Positions 30,193-41,454 are shown, counted from the first letter of the stretch. The stretch: DNA of 64,000 nt from Chlorocebus sabaeus (GCF_047675955.1 NC_132923.1:93617137-93681136); one strand, 5' to 3'. Notes: a model not told the origin generated them from the letters alone. Translations and numbers: made by a program.

Positions 30193-31324
30193 ACATAAAC
30201 AGTAAGAGTCCCATCTTTGCTTCTTAAAGTCAAACTATTATATATAAAAGCTATGTAAAGTCAGTATGTGAAGTAGAATGCTGCTTTGTTTTGCTCAGTG
30301 ATTTTAAAGGGAAGGAGTAGTTCCAATTTTCCTCCCAAATTACATTCCTATGTTCTCCTAAAGCATGCCCTTGTGTCTTGGCTCCTAGAATATTTTGAAA
30401 AGCATTTAAGATATTTCTTTGTTATGTGCAGCTCCAAATGCTGGCATCTTTGTATATGCCATAAGTGCCTTAACTCTCTGTACTGTTTGTCACAATTGCT
30501 TTTCCAAAAACCACGTAAATGCTGCCCAAACAAACTAGAACGTTTTCTTTTGGTTGAAATAAGCAACACTTTAAGCCGATTCCTAAGTTCTACCTTTGCC
30601 TGAAATTGACTTTACTGATAAATCATTCTTCATATTGATCAGCAAAGAAAGGAAAATTTCTTTTTTGTTGTTGTTGTCCAAAAAACAGAAAAAAAAAGAA
30701 AAGAAAAGGAAAAGAAAGTAATTCTTTTAAGATTTTGTTTAGGTTAATAGTAACAATGGTACTTTCACTTAACTTCAGCAGCAACTAAAGCCATACTATC
30801 AATTCCAAAACAATTTTTGTTGTTCTTCCAGGAAATAACTCTGTAGTGAGAGGAAGTTTGCAGTAAATGCTTTTGGAGCATCAGGCTGAGTCTGTGTCCC
30901 TGAAGCGTGTGTGTGTGTGTGCGCGCGCGCGCGTGCGCGCATGCGTGTGTGTTTCACTCTGGTCAGAAAAGACGTGCCAGGTGTTTGTGACAAGCTGTGA
31001 TGAGGACTGGAGATTACTTGGAATCCATTGTGTTCTTTTCCTTGTTGGAAAAAGAAAGCTTCTAAAAACAAGCCCTTATTTAAAGGAAGCCCCAGTTAAT
31101 TCAACAAGGCTTTGAAAGAAGTCCCTTTTATAGAAACTGCTTGACAAAGGCCATTTGGCCCAGAGGAGTCCTGTGAGGTCAGAAACTGAAATCAACCCCC
31201 ACGTCGGGTTGAGGCACTTAGAAGCTCAGAGCGTATTTAGTAAAGCATAACAAACTTTTACCCACTTTGGTCAGAATGGAATTTACACAGCAATGCAGAA
31301 TCTTATGCTAGAACACCAACAAAC
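30193..31324. other. Unique AT-rich intergenic block
   Basis: About 1.1 kb with no transposon match by eye apart from a polypurine run near 30685-30718 and the GT/GC tract at 30907. Candidate for a conserved noncoding element, unproven. Confidence 0.4.
30907..30953. repeat. (GT)n(GC)n microsatellite, Z-DNA prone
   Basis: A GT run, then a GC run, then GCATGC and GTGTGT: nearly uninterrupted alternating purine-pyrimidine over about 46 bases. Confidence 0.9.
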
Positions 31325-31436
31325 CTCAATTATAATGACTAACAGTTGCTACACATTTACAGGTGCTGGCAAAAGGTGTTGGCTACACCCCATGGACTCT
31401 TAGCCTTTTGAGATGGGTGTCACTATTATTATTATT
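31325..31436 (-). mobile_element. MIR SINE, first part
   Basis: Weak reverse MIR start (ttgctacacatttacaggtg), continuing after the Alu at 31710. Confidence 0.6.
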
Positions 31437-31709
31437 TTGAGATGGAGTCTTGTTCTGTCACCCAGGCTGGAGTGCAATGGCACAATCTCGGCTCACTGCA
31501 ACCACCACCTCGCGGGTCCAAGCCATTCTCCTGTGTCAGCCTCCTGAGTAGCTGGGATTACAGGCTAATTTTGTAATTTTTTTAGTAGATACCAGGTTTC
31601 TCCGTGTTGGCTGGGCTCAGGCTTGTCTCGAACTCCCGACCTCAGGTGATCTGCCCTCCTTGGCCTCCCTAAGTGTTGGGATTACAGGCGTGAGCCACTG
31701 CGTCGGGCC
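31437..31709 (-). mobile_element. Alu inserted in a MIR
   Basis: Reverse Alu with a short internal deletion. The flanks ggtgtcactattatt and ggtgtcattattatt look like its target duplication. Confidence 0.8.
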
Positions 31710-31830
31710 AGGTGTCATTATTATTATCCCCATTTTGCAGATGAGGAAACCGATGCATCCTCAGGTTAGTTAAGTGATGGTGTTCAATTCTGACCCCAGA
31801 CAGTTTGATCCACAGCCAGAGAGCTTAACT
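31710..31830 (-). mobile_element. MIR SINE, second part
   Basis: ccccattttgcagatgagga is the diagnostic reverse-MIR core. Confidence 0.8.
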
Positions 31831-32342
31831 ATACCCAAGGCCTGTTAGACTATACTACCTAGACAGGAAGAAGGCTAACAGTCTCTGCCAGTACACCCAG
31901 GGAGGCTGCTATCATCTGCATGTCATCCCTCAAACTCTTAAACATGATTTAAGAAAACCAGTGCTTTTGTGTCCAGCGTGCATCTGAGATTTTATTCTGG
32001 AAAACAATGAGGTCACCTCTGTGCTGTGTGATGATGGAGTGGTGCCCTTTAAAAGACAAGGGCCGACCAGGAGAGATGGGCAGGCATGAATTTTAAGGAT
32101 GTCTTGCCTTTAAGTTCCACCAGGTCCTTGCTTCACCCCAGGTCACTCTGAGATCCTAGAAGAATAGCTCACCCAATAGCACGAGACACAAGTGACTCAT
32201 TGTCTTTCTGCCTCAAACAACAGCAGCCTACTTAGCATACAAAACACATTCTATGAGGGAAAGCTGGCCCGGCCACAGCCGTGCATTCTTTGCAGGAGCC
32301 GCACATGGGGGTTGCTTTCTGGTTATTCAGTCTTTGTTTATC
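31831..32342. other. Unique intergenic spacer
   Basis: No repeat or gene recognised. Confidence 0.4.

Positions 32343-32383
<41 letters not shown>
32343..32383. repeat. (TTA)n microsatellite
   Basis: About 13 uninterrupted ATT/TTA units, attached to the tail side of the following Alu monomer; probably grew from its poly(T). Confidence 0.95.
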
Positions 32384-32384
<1 letters not shown>

Positions 32385-32535
32385 TTTAGAGACAGAGTCT
32401 CGCTCTATTGCCCAGGCTGGAGTGCAGTGGTGCAATCATAGCTTGCTGCAGCCTCAAACTCCTGGGCTCAAGCAATCCTCCCACCTCAGCTTCCTGAGTA
32501 GCTGGGACTATAGGTGTGTGCTACCACCCCTGGCT
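32385..32535 (-). mobile_element. Left Alu monomer (FLAM-like)
   Basis: Single reverse Alu arm next to the TTA microsatellite. Confidence 0.75.
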
Positions 32536-33948
32536 TCAGTCTTACTTTGAGGATAAGAGGTAGTGACAACACAAGTCCATTAGTGCTCATGATGCATGAT
32601 TTATTTCGTGGTGATGCAGGGATGACAAGGAAAGGCTTGAAGGCAGTGTCCCAACTCCTCTTTCCCTAGCCCTTTCTCCCTGAAGGCATATTGGTGCTTT
32701 GCCAGCTCCACCCTTGCCGGCACCCTAAGGAAGGGACACTTGTTCCCCACCCTAAGGAAGGGACACTTGTTCCCACTGGGGAGTCGGAGTGAACTACTGC
32801 ACCAGCACACAGGTGTGGGCTTCCTGCTCTCTTGGGGAGAGACCTCTCCTACAGGCTTAAGTGGTGCCTGCCCCCAGAGGATTTCTCTATGGGAACTGCT
32901 CCAACAGCCCTGGAGTCTCAGAGCTGGGGTCTCAGGTGGGCACCAGCTTTCCTCCTTTCCCCTTTCTAACAGGGCCCCCATGAGAAAGCAAGAATGTGGC
33001 AGAGATGACTGTTGGTATTGCAGGGGCCCAGGGAGGCATGGCTGGGAGGGGCAGCTCTGTCCAGTGAGTCTGTGGCCTCTGGCCAGCTGCATGGACACGA
33101 CATCCTCAGGAGAGGGTGTGGGAGTCCCTGGCAGGCCTGCTGAGCTCTGTTCTTGTGAGACCTGGCTACCCCAGAGATAATAACCAAGGGGATTCATAGA
33201 CTGCCATTGTTACACTGTGCATGTGTGATATCTAATGATCTTCCTAGGTCAGATGTGGTGAGGTGGAGCTGGTGGCTTTGGGAGAAATTGTCCCATGAAC
33301 CCGAGGTTAGATCTGATGTGGCAACTCCATGAGGTAGTCACACTGGAGTTTCAGGGTGGTGTGGTTGGTGATCCATGAGGGTTGGTGAGCTCTCCCCCTC
33401 AGGATTTCATGGCATACATGGCCCTGGATAGGCTGGTCTCCTCCTGAAGAAGTGAGGAAACCCTAGAAGTTGTGTCTTGAAACATTCCCTAGTCTCAGTC
33501 TCCTGGGATGCACCACTGAGGATAGATCCTTTGAGCTGACTCAGGGAACTGTGACTTCTTAGGGATAACTGGGTCAGAGGGCTCGTTTTCACCAACCTTC
33601 AAGCACAGCCCTCAGTGGGACTGCAGGGATGCTTCCAATGCCAGGGCATGTCTAGGAGGTCAGGGAGGGCAGACTAGGAATAGGGAAAGGCAGCCTTCTG
33701 GGAAGGTGGAACTTGAATGAAGGAGGAAGAGTGTGGTGTCCCTAAGGACAGTCCTAAGTCCCAAGAAGGGGCTGATTCCTCTCTGGGAGGCTGGGGCTGG
33801 AAGAAGCCAGAAGCCTGGGAAATGGGCAGCCTTCCTCCAAAGGGTTACAAAGAGAAGGAAAGTGTCCTCTACCGATTCAAAAGGGGCATCTGCTTACAAC
33901 AGAATAGAGATCCCTGTACAAAGAGTGGAAAGTGTTAACACCAGTTCC
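32536..33948. other. Unique block with unassigned open frames
   Basis: About 1.4 kb free of obvious transposons between the TTA-linked Alu arm and the next Alu. It contains a 198-codon minus-strand frame (32601-33197) and a perfect 27-bp tandem duplication (32721-32774). No homology recognised; see findings. Confidence 0.45.
32721..32774. repeat. Perfect 27-bp tandem duplication
   Basis: Two identical head-to-tail copies of a unit starting caccctaaggaagggac. Identity suggests a recent event or a polymorphism. Confidence 0.95.
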
Positions 33949-34249
33949 TTTTTTTTTTTTTGAGATGCAGTCTCATTTCTAGGCTGGAGTACAGTGTGGT
34001 GCAGTCACAGCTCACTGCAGCCTTGACATCCAGGGCTCAAGCGATCCTCCTACCTCAGCCCCCTTAGTAGCTAGGACTACAGGTGCATACCACCACGTCT
34101 GGCTAATTTTTTTTTTAATTTTTTATTTTTGTAGATACGGGGTTTCACCATGTTGTCCAGGCTGATCTCCAGCTCCTGAGCTCAAGCGATCAGCCTGCCT
34201 CAGCTTCTCAAAGTGCTGGGATTACAGGCACGTGTCACCGCGCCCAGCC
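33949..34249 (-). mobile_element. AluJ-like SINE
   Basis: Diverged reverse copy flanked by taacaccagttc on both sides. Confidence 0.85.
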
Positions 34250-34364
34250 CATAACACCAGTTCTTAATCTGGAGTGAGCAAGTGAGCTGCCTGGAATTCT
34301 AACCATTCATTCATCCAGTAAGTTTTAATGGAACATCTTATTAGCATCTGGCCTGCGAGCATAT

Positions 34365-34420
34365 CTGCGCCTGGCTGAGACCCTGTCTCTTAAAAAAACA
34401 AAACAAAACAAAATAAAAAC
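34365..34420 (+). mobile_element. Alu 3' remnant
   Basis: ctgagaccctgtctctt and an A/C tail, the stub of an Alu 3' end just before the younger copy. Confidence 0.6.
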
Positions 34421-34426
34421 CCTGCA

Positions 34427-34736
34427 GGCCAGGCACAGTGGCTCACGCCTATAATCCCAGCACTTTGGAGGCCGAGGCGGGAGGATCACGAGGTCAGGAG
34501 ATCGAGACTATCCTGGCCAACATGGTGAAACCCCGTCTCTACTAAAAAATACAAAAAAAAAAAAAATAGCCGGGCGAGGTGGCGGGCGCCTGTAGTCCCA
34601 GCTACTCGGGAGGCTGAGGCAGGAGAATGGCGAAAACCCGGGAGGCGGAGCTTGCAGTGAGCTGAGATCCGGACACTGCACTCCAGCCTGGGCGACAGAG
34701 CAAGACTCCGTCTCAAAAAAAAAAAAAAAAAAAAAA
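34427..34736 (+). mobile_element. Young AluY, Old World monkey type
   Basis: Forward copy with cgggcgaggtggcgggcgcc and gagatccggacactgc, which I associate with monkey AluY lineages. Confidence 0.8.
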
Positions 34737-34914
34737 TACAGAAATTAGCTGGGCGTGGTGGTGCGTGCCTGTAATTCCAGCTACTCAGGAGCTTGAGGCA
34801 GGAGAATTGCTTGAACCAGGGAGTCAGAGGTTGCAGTGAGCGGAGATTGCACCACTGCACTCCAGCCTCGTGACAGAGTGAGACTCTGTCTAAAAAAAAA
34901 AACAAAAAAACAAA
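34737..34914 (+). mobile_element. Alu right arm
   Basis: Older right-arm piece immediately after the young Alu tail; either 5'-truncated or split by the insertion. Confidence 0.75.
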
Positions 34915-34929
34915 TTGTATCCCCTAGTG

Positions 34930-37690
34930 TAACTTCAATTTCCTTCTGCCACCATCTGCCCACCACCTCCTGTTTATCTATTTTTTCTACTCACTCTCTC
35001 TAGTACACCAGCAATCCATCCTGAAATCCATTGATCCTACCACCTTTTTGGGTTCTCTGCACTCCTCTGTCCCCACTTCCCCCTTTACCCTGACCAGATA
35101 CTGTGGGCCATCATTACAACCACTCCCTTGCCCGCAGCTCAGCTCCCTTGCCCGCCCCCTTCTTGCTTTATCATATTTGCCCAGCAAATCCCTAATCTTG
35201 GCAAAACCCCTCTCTCCATCTTCTCCCCACCTGCACTTGGAGGGACTAGAAAAGGAAAAACTCAGACACCCTAACTGACCATGCCCATCTACCTTACAGG
35301 GGGCCTGAGGCTGTCTGGTAAACCCATTACACGGCTGGGCCCATTATCTCTGCCATGCTCTGGGGTGGTGAATTCACACCTTTTCTTCTCTTCAGCCTCA
35401 GCACCCTCTTCCTGCTCTTCACTCAGCTGAGGACACTGCTTCTTATTTCTCTGGAAAAATGGAAGCCATCAGGGGAAAGCTTCCTAAGGTTCCCATCACA
35501 GACCTGGTGCATTTCACCTGTCTAAGCCACCTTCCTCCTGTGACTCAGAGGGACTCTGCTGCCAACCCTCCCCGTGCACTTGACCCCACCCTCTCGATTC
35601 CTCAGGGACTCCACACTTGCCTTGTCCCTTCTCTTCCTTCTGCATCATCAGTTTCCGGTCTCTCCTGGCTTATTCTGGCCAGCATTACACACATGGTTTA
35701 ACAGCTCCTCCCCTTAAAGCAAAATCTTCCCTTAGTCCCACACCCATCTCCAGGGTCAGTCCCATGTCTCTGCTCCTTTTATAGCAAAGTTCCTTGGAGG
35801 CATGGCCTCCACTTCCTCTGGTCCCATACTTATGCTTCACTCCAATCAGGCGGTTGTCCCCAGAACACTCTCTTGTCTCTTAAAACCGCTCTCATTGCTG
35901 GGCACAGTGGCTCGCGCCTATAATACCAGCACTTTGGGAGGCCGAGGCAGGCAGATTGCTTGAGGTCAGGAGTTCAAGACCAGCCTGGCCAACATGGTGA
36001 AACCCCGTCTCTACTACAGAAATTAGCCAGGTGTGGCGGCGTGCGCCTATATTCCCAGCTACTTGGGAGGCTGAGGCAGGAGAATCGCTTGAACCTGGGA
36101 GGCAGAGGTTGCAGAGAACTGAGATCATGCCACTGCAGTCCAGCCTGGGCTACAGAGCAAGACTTCATCTCCAAAAAAAAAAAGACCAAACCAAACCAAA
36201 CCAAAAAACAAAAAACCCCTGCTCTTGTCAAGGTCACTGGTGATCTCCACTTTGCCAGTTTCAAAGGTCAATTCTCACTCCTTATCTTCAAAAACCTTCC
36301 TGCAGCATTTGACTAACCAAGCTAGCTGAGCCCTTGCCCTTGAAACGCTTTCTTCCCTGGCCAGGACTCTCCCGCATTTGCCTCCTACTTTGTGGGCCCC
36401 TCCCTGGTCTCCTTTCCTGCTTTTCCTCCCCACCCTGACCTCTACTCCTGGCACATTCCAGGGCTCCTCTCTCTCTACACTTATCCTTGAGGATCTCATC
36501 CAGATGCCTGGCTTTGACAGTCATCTATGTTTTGTTGGTTCCTAAGTGTATATTTCTAGTCTCCACCGCCCGTTGCATCCAGGCCACTTGACGCTACGCT
36601 CTACTCAGGATGCTACCCGATGGCTCACAGGCATCCAATGTGTCCAAAACTGAGGTCCTAGTTTCCCTCCCAGACTCCTCCCACTTCATTAAACGACAGC
36701 TCCAGTCTTCCAGTTGCTCAGGCCAAAACTTTGGAGTTATTCTTGAATCCTTTCTTTTTATCAAGCCCCACATTTAATCAGCCAATCATGTCAACTTTAC
36801 CTTCAGATATATCTGGAGTCTGAGCACTTGTCCCCACCTTCACCAGACTTCCCGGCTGCCACATGTCCTTTCCCCTCGATGATTGCAGCAGCCTCCTAAC
36901 TGGCCTCCTGCTTCTACCCTGGCCTCCCCTGGTCCATACTTCATGCAGAAGACAGACCGGTTCCTTTACAATGCAAAGAGCAGTCCTCTGCTCACATGCC
37001 CAGTGACTTCCTATCTCCCGGAGAGATCCGATGAGGGCCCTCAGGAATAGCTCCTGACATCACCTGGTGTAGCCCCTCAGATCTGCCCCCATCTTTCTGC
37101 ACTCCATCCAGCGGCTGCCTTGCTGTAGTTGAACAAGCTAGCCATGCTCCTGTATCTCAGCATTTGTGCTGGCGGTTCCCTTTAGCTGGAATGCTCTGCC
37201 CCCAGATATTGGCACAATCGCTGTCTCACTCTTAGGCAGATCTCAACTCCAATGTGCCCTCTTCAGTGAGTCCCCTCTTCCGACTATCTAAAGTAGCAGC
37301 CGCCTCATGTTCACATGGAGCTATCACGAAGCTGTTTTCTTCCCAACACTTACTGTTATCTGAAATAATCTTATTTATTTCTTTGTGTATTGTTCGTCTT
37401 ATCCACCAGAATGGAAGCTTTATGGCGGCAGAAATTGTCCCACAAGCTAGCACAGGGCCTACCACACGGTTGCCAGGGCTGCCACAGAAGGTTGTAAAGG
37501 TTGTTCACTACATCAGAGCTCTTGGCTGAGGAGCCGTGGGTGCTGAGACCCAGTTTGCCCTCTGTTCTCCACGATGTGGGGCCACAGCAGCTAGCCATCT
37601 GCTTTTCAGCAATGTGTGACATACAGGCTGGCTGTGACTCTGGTGGCCATTCAAAAAATATTCATTGAATAAATGACTGAATGATGGATG
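34930..37690 (+). mobile_element. Long LINE-2 remnant, ~2.7 kb including Alu
   Basis: Sense LINE-2 running from late reverse-transcriptase-coding sequence to the 3' terminus. Words in order: ttggaggcatggcctccact, cccctgctcttgtcaagg, agcatttgac, gcctggctttgaca, ccagttgctcaggccaaaac, gcagcctcctaactggcctc, gctggaatgctctgccccc, and attcattgaataaatgac near the end. Riddled with stops; no functional protein. Interrupted by an Alu at 35897-36217. Confidence 0.8.
35897..36217 (+). mobile_element. AluS SINE in LINE-2
   Basis: Full-length forward copy with an (ACCAA)n tail. Duplicated LINE-2 words (cgctctcatt and tgctcttgt) flank it. Confidence 0.85.
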
Positions 37691-37749
37691 TGCAGACCCT
37701 CTGCTTGTTTTCCTCTGCAGGACTTCATGCCAATTATCTTCTCACAGCT

Positions 37750-37845
37750 TCATTTTCCTTTTCCATTAAGGGGACAGTTAACATCTACCTCATAGCATGG
37801 TTACAAGGATTAAGTGAAACAGTTCATTAAAAAGCTGGCATAAAT
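37750..37845 (+). mobile_element. MIR fragment
   Basis: acatctacctcatagcatgg and aaggattaagtg are sense MIR. Confidence 0.6.
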
Positions 37846-38130
37846 GTGATTCCGTTTATATGAAATATCCAGAACAGGCAAATCCATAGAGACTGAAAGC
37901 AAATTAATGGTCGTGAAAGACTGGGGGGGAAGGGACGTGGGAAATACTGCTTAATTGGTCAGGGGTATCCCTTTGGGGTGATGAAAATGTTTTAGAACTA
38001 GAGTGATGGTTGCATGACATTATGAATGTACTACACACTACTGAATCGTGTACCAGGAAATGGCGAACATGAGGAATTTTATGTTATATGAATTAGGTTA
38101 TGGTATATGAACACCTCAATTTAACAAAAC
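37846..38130 (+). mobile_element. Old LINE-1 3' end
   Basis: ccagaacaggcaaatccat and gatgaaaatgttttagaact are the sense L1 3' UTR. Confidence 0.8.
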
Positions 38131-38539
38131 CTGGCACAGTGTCTAGGACGTGGTAGGTGCTCAATGAATATCAGTTGAATCTCATGATTTCCTTGCTTCA
38201 AAAACAAAGTAAAACCCTAAGCCCTCCTTGGTGCCTCATTGCCCCATCCAGGATAATCCTCTCTTTCCTCAAATTTGTTTCAGAAGAGTATACTGTTGCC
38301 ATTTTAGATATGGGGGATATGATGGAAACAAGACAAATGCAGAACCCACTCCCAGGGTTTACAGGTTGGGGGAAACTAAAGAGAAAATCACACCCGACAT
38401 GGTTCAGGATATAGGGGAGAAGGGCCACCATCTGCAGGGGTGCAGTGGAGAGTGGGGAAGGCAGGAGTCCCAGGAGAAGGGAGCAGAGCCAGGGAGATGA
38501 GAGGGCATGGTGGGTTCAGGGAATAGAAAAGAATTTGGT
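38131..38539. other. Spacer with small LINE-2/MIR-like start
   Basis: cctggcacagtgtctaggac is a MIR/LINE-2-type terminus; the rest is unique. Confidence 0.4.
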
Positions 38540-38857
38540 GGCCAGGCGCAGTGGCTCATGCCTGTAATCCCAGCACTTGGGAGGCTGAGGCGGGCAGATC
38601 ACTTGAGGTCTGGAGTTCGAGACCAGCCTGGCCAACATGGCAAAAACCTGTCTCTACTAAGAATACAAAAATTAGCTGGGTGTGGTGGTGCATGCCTGTA
38701 ATCCCAGCTACTCGGGAGGCGAGGCAGGAGAATCGCTTGAACCCCAGGGCCGCAGGTTGCAGTGAACTGAGATCGCACCACCGTACTCTAACCTGGGTGA
38801 CAGAGACTCTGTCTCAAAAAAAAAAAGAAAAAGAAAATAGAAAAAAGAAAAGAAAAT
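38540..38857 (+). mobile_element. AluS SINE
   Basis: Forward copy with a long interrupted A-tail. Confidence 0.9.
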
Positions 38858-39017
38858 AGTTTGGTATAGCTGCAGCAGAGGAGGCAGGATAGGTGGGAAG
38901 GGATGCCCTGAGGGTTCAGATTTCAACCTAAGATTTTCAAGGCCAAGTGTGAACTGGCCTCCACCTTCCAGCCACAGTTCTACCATGCCTTGTTTGCATC
39001 TCCTCTCTGTACCCCCC

Positions 39018-39312
39018 CTTTTATTTTTTTGAGACAGGGTCTTGCTCTGTAGCCCAGGCTGGAGTGTAATGGCGCAATCATGGCTCACTGTAGTCTAAAA
39101 CTTCTGGGCTCTGGCAGTTCTCCCGCCTCAGCTTCCCCAGTAGCTAGGACTACAGGTGAGCATTATCACGCCCAACTAATTTTTGTGTTTGTAGTAGAGA
39201 TGGGGTCTCCCTATGTTGCCCAGGCTGATCTCCAACTCACGGGCTCAAGCAATCAACCTGCTTCGGCCTCCCAAAGTGCTGGGATTACAGGTGTGAGCCA
39301 CCATGCCTGGCC
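39018..39312 (-). mobile_element. AluJ-like SINE
   Basis: Diverged reverse copy. Confidence 0.85.
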
Positions 39313-39499
39313 TCTCTGCAGCCCTTGTTCCCACTGTGCCCTGTCTCTCCTTGTGAATTCGGGGCCTCCAGGCCTTGGCACGTGCTGTCCTTCTTCCCTT
39401 AGGTAGTTACGGGGAGCCTGGCCTGGTTCAGTACTGTGCTGGGAGCCACAGGCTGTCAAAGCCTGGCCCCACCCTGGGAAAGCGAATAATCACAAGATA

Positions 39500-39700
39500 A
39501 TGAGGAATGCTGTGGGTGCTCTGGGCGTGGAAGAGTAGGGGCTTGCAGGGTAGAGGGAGGGCTCAGGGAAGGTGATTCCTGAACTGGAACTTGAAGAACA
39601 GGGGGCACCAGGCCCAGAGACGAGGAGTAAAGCTAAAGGGAATCAGAGAGCACCCGGGAGAGGTTCAGAGGCTGGCTTGTGGGGTCACAGAATCCTGAGA
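39500..39700 (-). mobile_element. LINE-2 fragment (antisense)
   Basis: ggtgattcctgaactggaac and ttgaagaacagggggcacc match antisense LINE-2. Confidence 0.6.
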
Positions 39701-40084
39701 TCCAGATGAAGGTTGAGCCCCCATCCAGATCCACCACTCACCCCCTACACAGTTACACACCCATTTGCAGGCAATTTGGGAGAGTTCTTGGTCCTTCTGG
39801 CTTTGCCTGGAAAGAATGCCCTCCCCACCCCCCTCTGGTTCCAGCCCACCACCCTTACAGGCCTGCAAAGCTCCTGCTTCAACTCTGGACTTTGTACCAG
39901 TCACCGGACATTCAGTTGTTTATCAGCCTGAGCATCTGCCTGCTGAGGTGTCTGCCCCTCTAGGGGCCGCTGGACCCTTCTCTGGATCCCAGCTGTACAA
40001 ACCCCCAGCATTGGGGGGTGAGGGTGAGGTCTACACCCATAAAGTTCTTGGCAAAAGCTTGGGGGAGACGTAGAATGATCCCTC
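39701..40084. other. Unique sequence upstream of C1orf210
   Basis: Unique, C-rich sequence leading into the candidate promoter. Nothing coding. Confidence 0.4.
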
Positions 40085-40156
40085 CCCACTGGAGGCGCTG
40101 CCGCAGCCCGCCCTCTGCCCGACCTGCAACTTCGGTCCCGCCCACTGCCTCCGCAG
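40085..40156 (+). promoter_or_regulatory. C1orf210: Candidate C1orf210 promoter and untranslated exon 1
   Basis: A small CpG-richer island with GC boxes (cccgccc at about 40107 and 40137), ending in a textbook donor: exon ...CCGCAG at 40151-40156, then GTGAGT at 40157. It would splice to the acceptor at 42402. The resulting gene length of about 3.9 kb is sensible. Inferred from splice signals and composition only. Confidence 0.45.
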
Positions 40157-41044
40157 GTGAGTCAAGCTTGGCCTTGACCCGCCCACCTGTCCAGGTTCTG
40201 CCGGCCCCAGCCGGAAGCTTACTCCGCGGACTGTGCACAGTTCTTGAGGTGGGAACAGAAGGCTCGGGGGGCCGGGGAGGGGGTACCCAGGCTCTGCACA
40301 GATCCTCAGGGGCTCCTGGCAACAGGAAAGAAGCTACACATCAGAGTGGGGGTAGGTGTCTGTGCATGTCAGGGGGTGTGTTTGTTGGTGGAGGAAAGTG
40401 TGACCTGGGGGGAGGGGCGACTGTGTGTATGTGTGTATGGGGGATGGGCAGGTCAGTGTGGGCTGTGAGTTCAGAGGCTTGTTGGGGAGTGTATATGTGC
40501 CCTTGGAAGGTTAGTGTGTGTGTGTCTTCTTGGGAAGAATTCACAGGGCAGGGAGGAAAGGAATAGGAGTACAACCTTAGAAACGTCAGACTGAATTCAG
40601 TTCATTCCAGTGTTACACATTCTCATGTTTTGCGGACCTAGTGCTAGGATGAGGCCCACAGCAGGCTGAGAAATGAATGAGCAGGTGACCTCTCCTTCCT
40701 AGGACGTCTCTCCTGCTCTCCTCGTTAATGTCACAAGCACCACACTGAGCGGCTGAGTGCCCAGCTCTCTGCAGCATGAGGGTACAGATCCATCAGCCAG
40801 CACTTGACCACGGGGAGCTGCCCGCCTAGCAATGACTGGTTCTGACTGATGGTTGACTGGGCAGGATGGTGACAGGTCACCCAGGGTAGATCCAGGGACA
40901 ACCTCACAGGCAGGTAGTCTGATTTGGCCTTGACAGACTGGGGCCCCAAAAACTGAGGAGGGTGTGGCCAGGGAGCAGGAGGGTGGGTGAGTGGGAGGGT
41001 GGCATGTGTGTCTGTCTGGAGTGCTGGGGAGGGAACTGTGGAGA
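40157..41044. other. C1orf210 intron 1, 5' part
   Basis: G/T-rich sequence with short GT runs (near 40427 and 40515) and a G-rich patch at about 40265-40285. No gene or transposon seen. Confidence 0.45.
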
Positions 41045-41345
41045 AGAGGAAGAAGAGTTTGGCTTGAGGGCCATGTGCTGGATTGCAAGGCACTGTGGGG
41101 AATGAGGAGCGTTTAAAGGAATTTTAAACAGGCTAGTGATGGGGTCAGAGTTGGGTTCTAGGCCAATCACTCTGGGGAAGAGACCAGAGGTGGGGAGACC
41201 AGTTAGGAGATTATGGCTAGAGTACAAGAGGAAGGTGGCTTGGACTCAGCTGTGGCAGAGGGGTGGAGAGAAGGGTATTGTCATTCCAGAGATGTTTAGT
41301 GGAAGAGATGATGGGGCTTGATGCCAGGTTGGACGTGAGGAGGTG
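41045..41345 (-). mobile_element. LINE-2 fragment (antisense)
   Basis: gaccagttaggagattatgg and gaggaaggtggcttggact are diagnostic antisense LINE-2. Confidence 0.8.
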
Positions 41346-41454
41346 GGGGGGAATTTTGAAGGCACTTGTATCAAAGAATATACTGGGGTACTCCCCTCAA
41401 CTTCTTTCCTAAGTACTTTCCTAACCTGGCTACTCTGCCCCCAAGGACTCCTTT

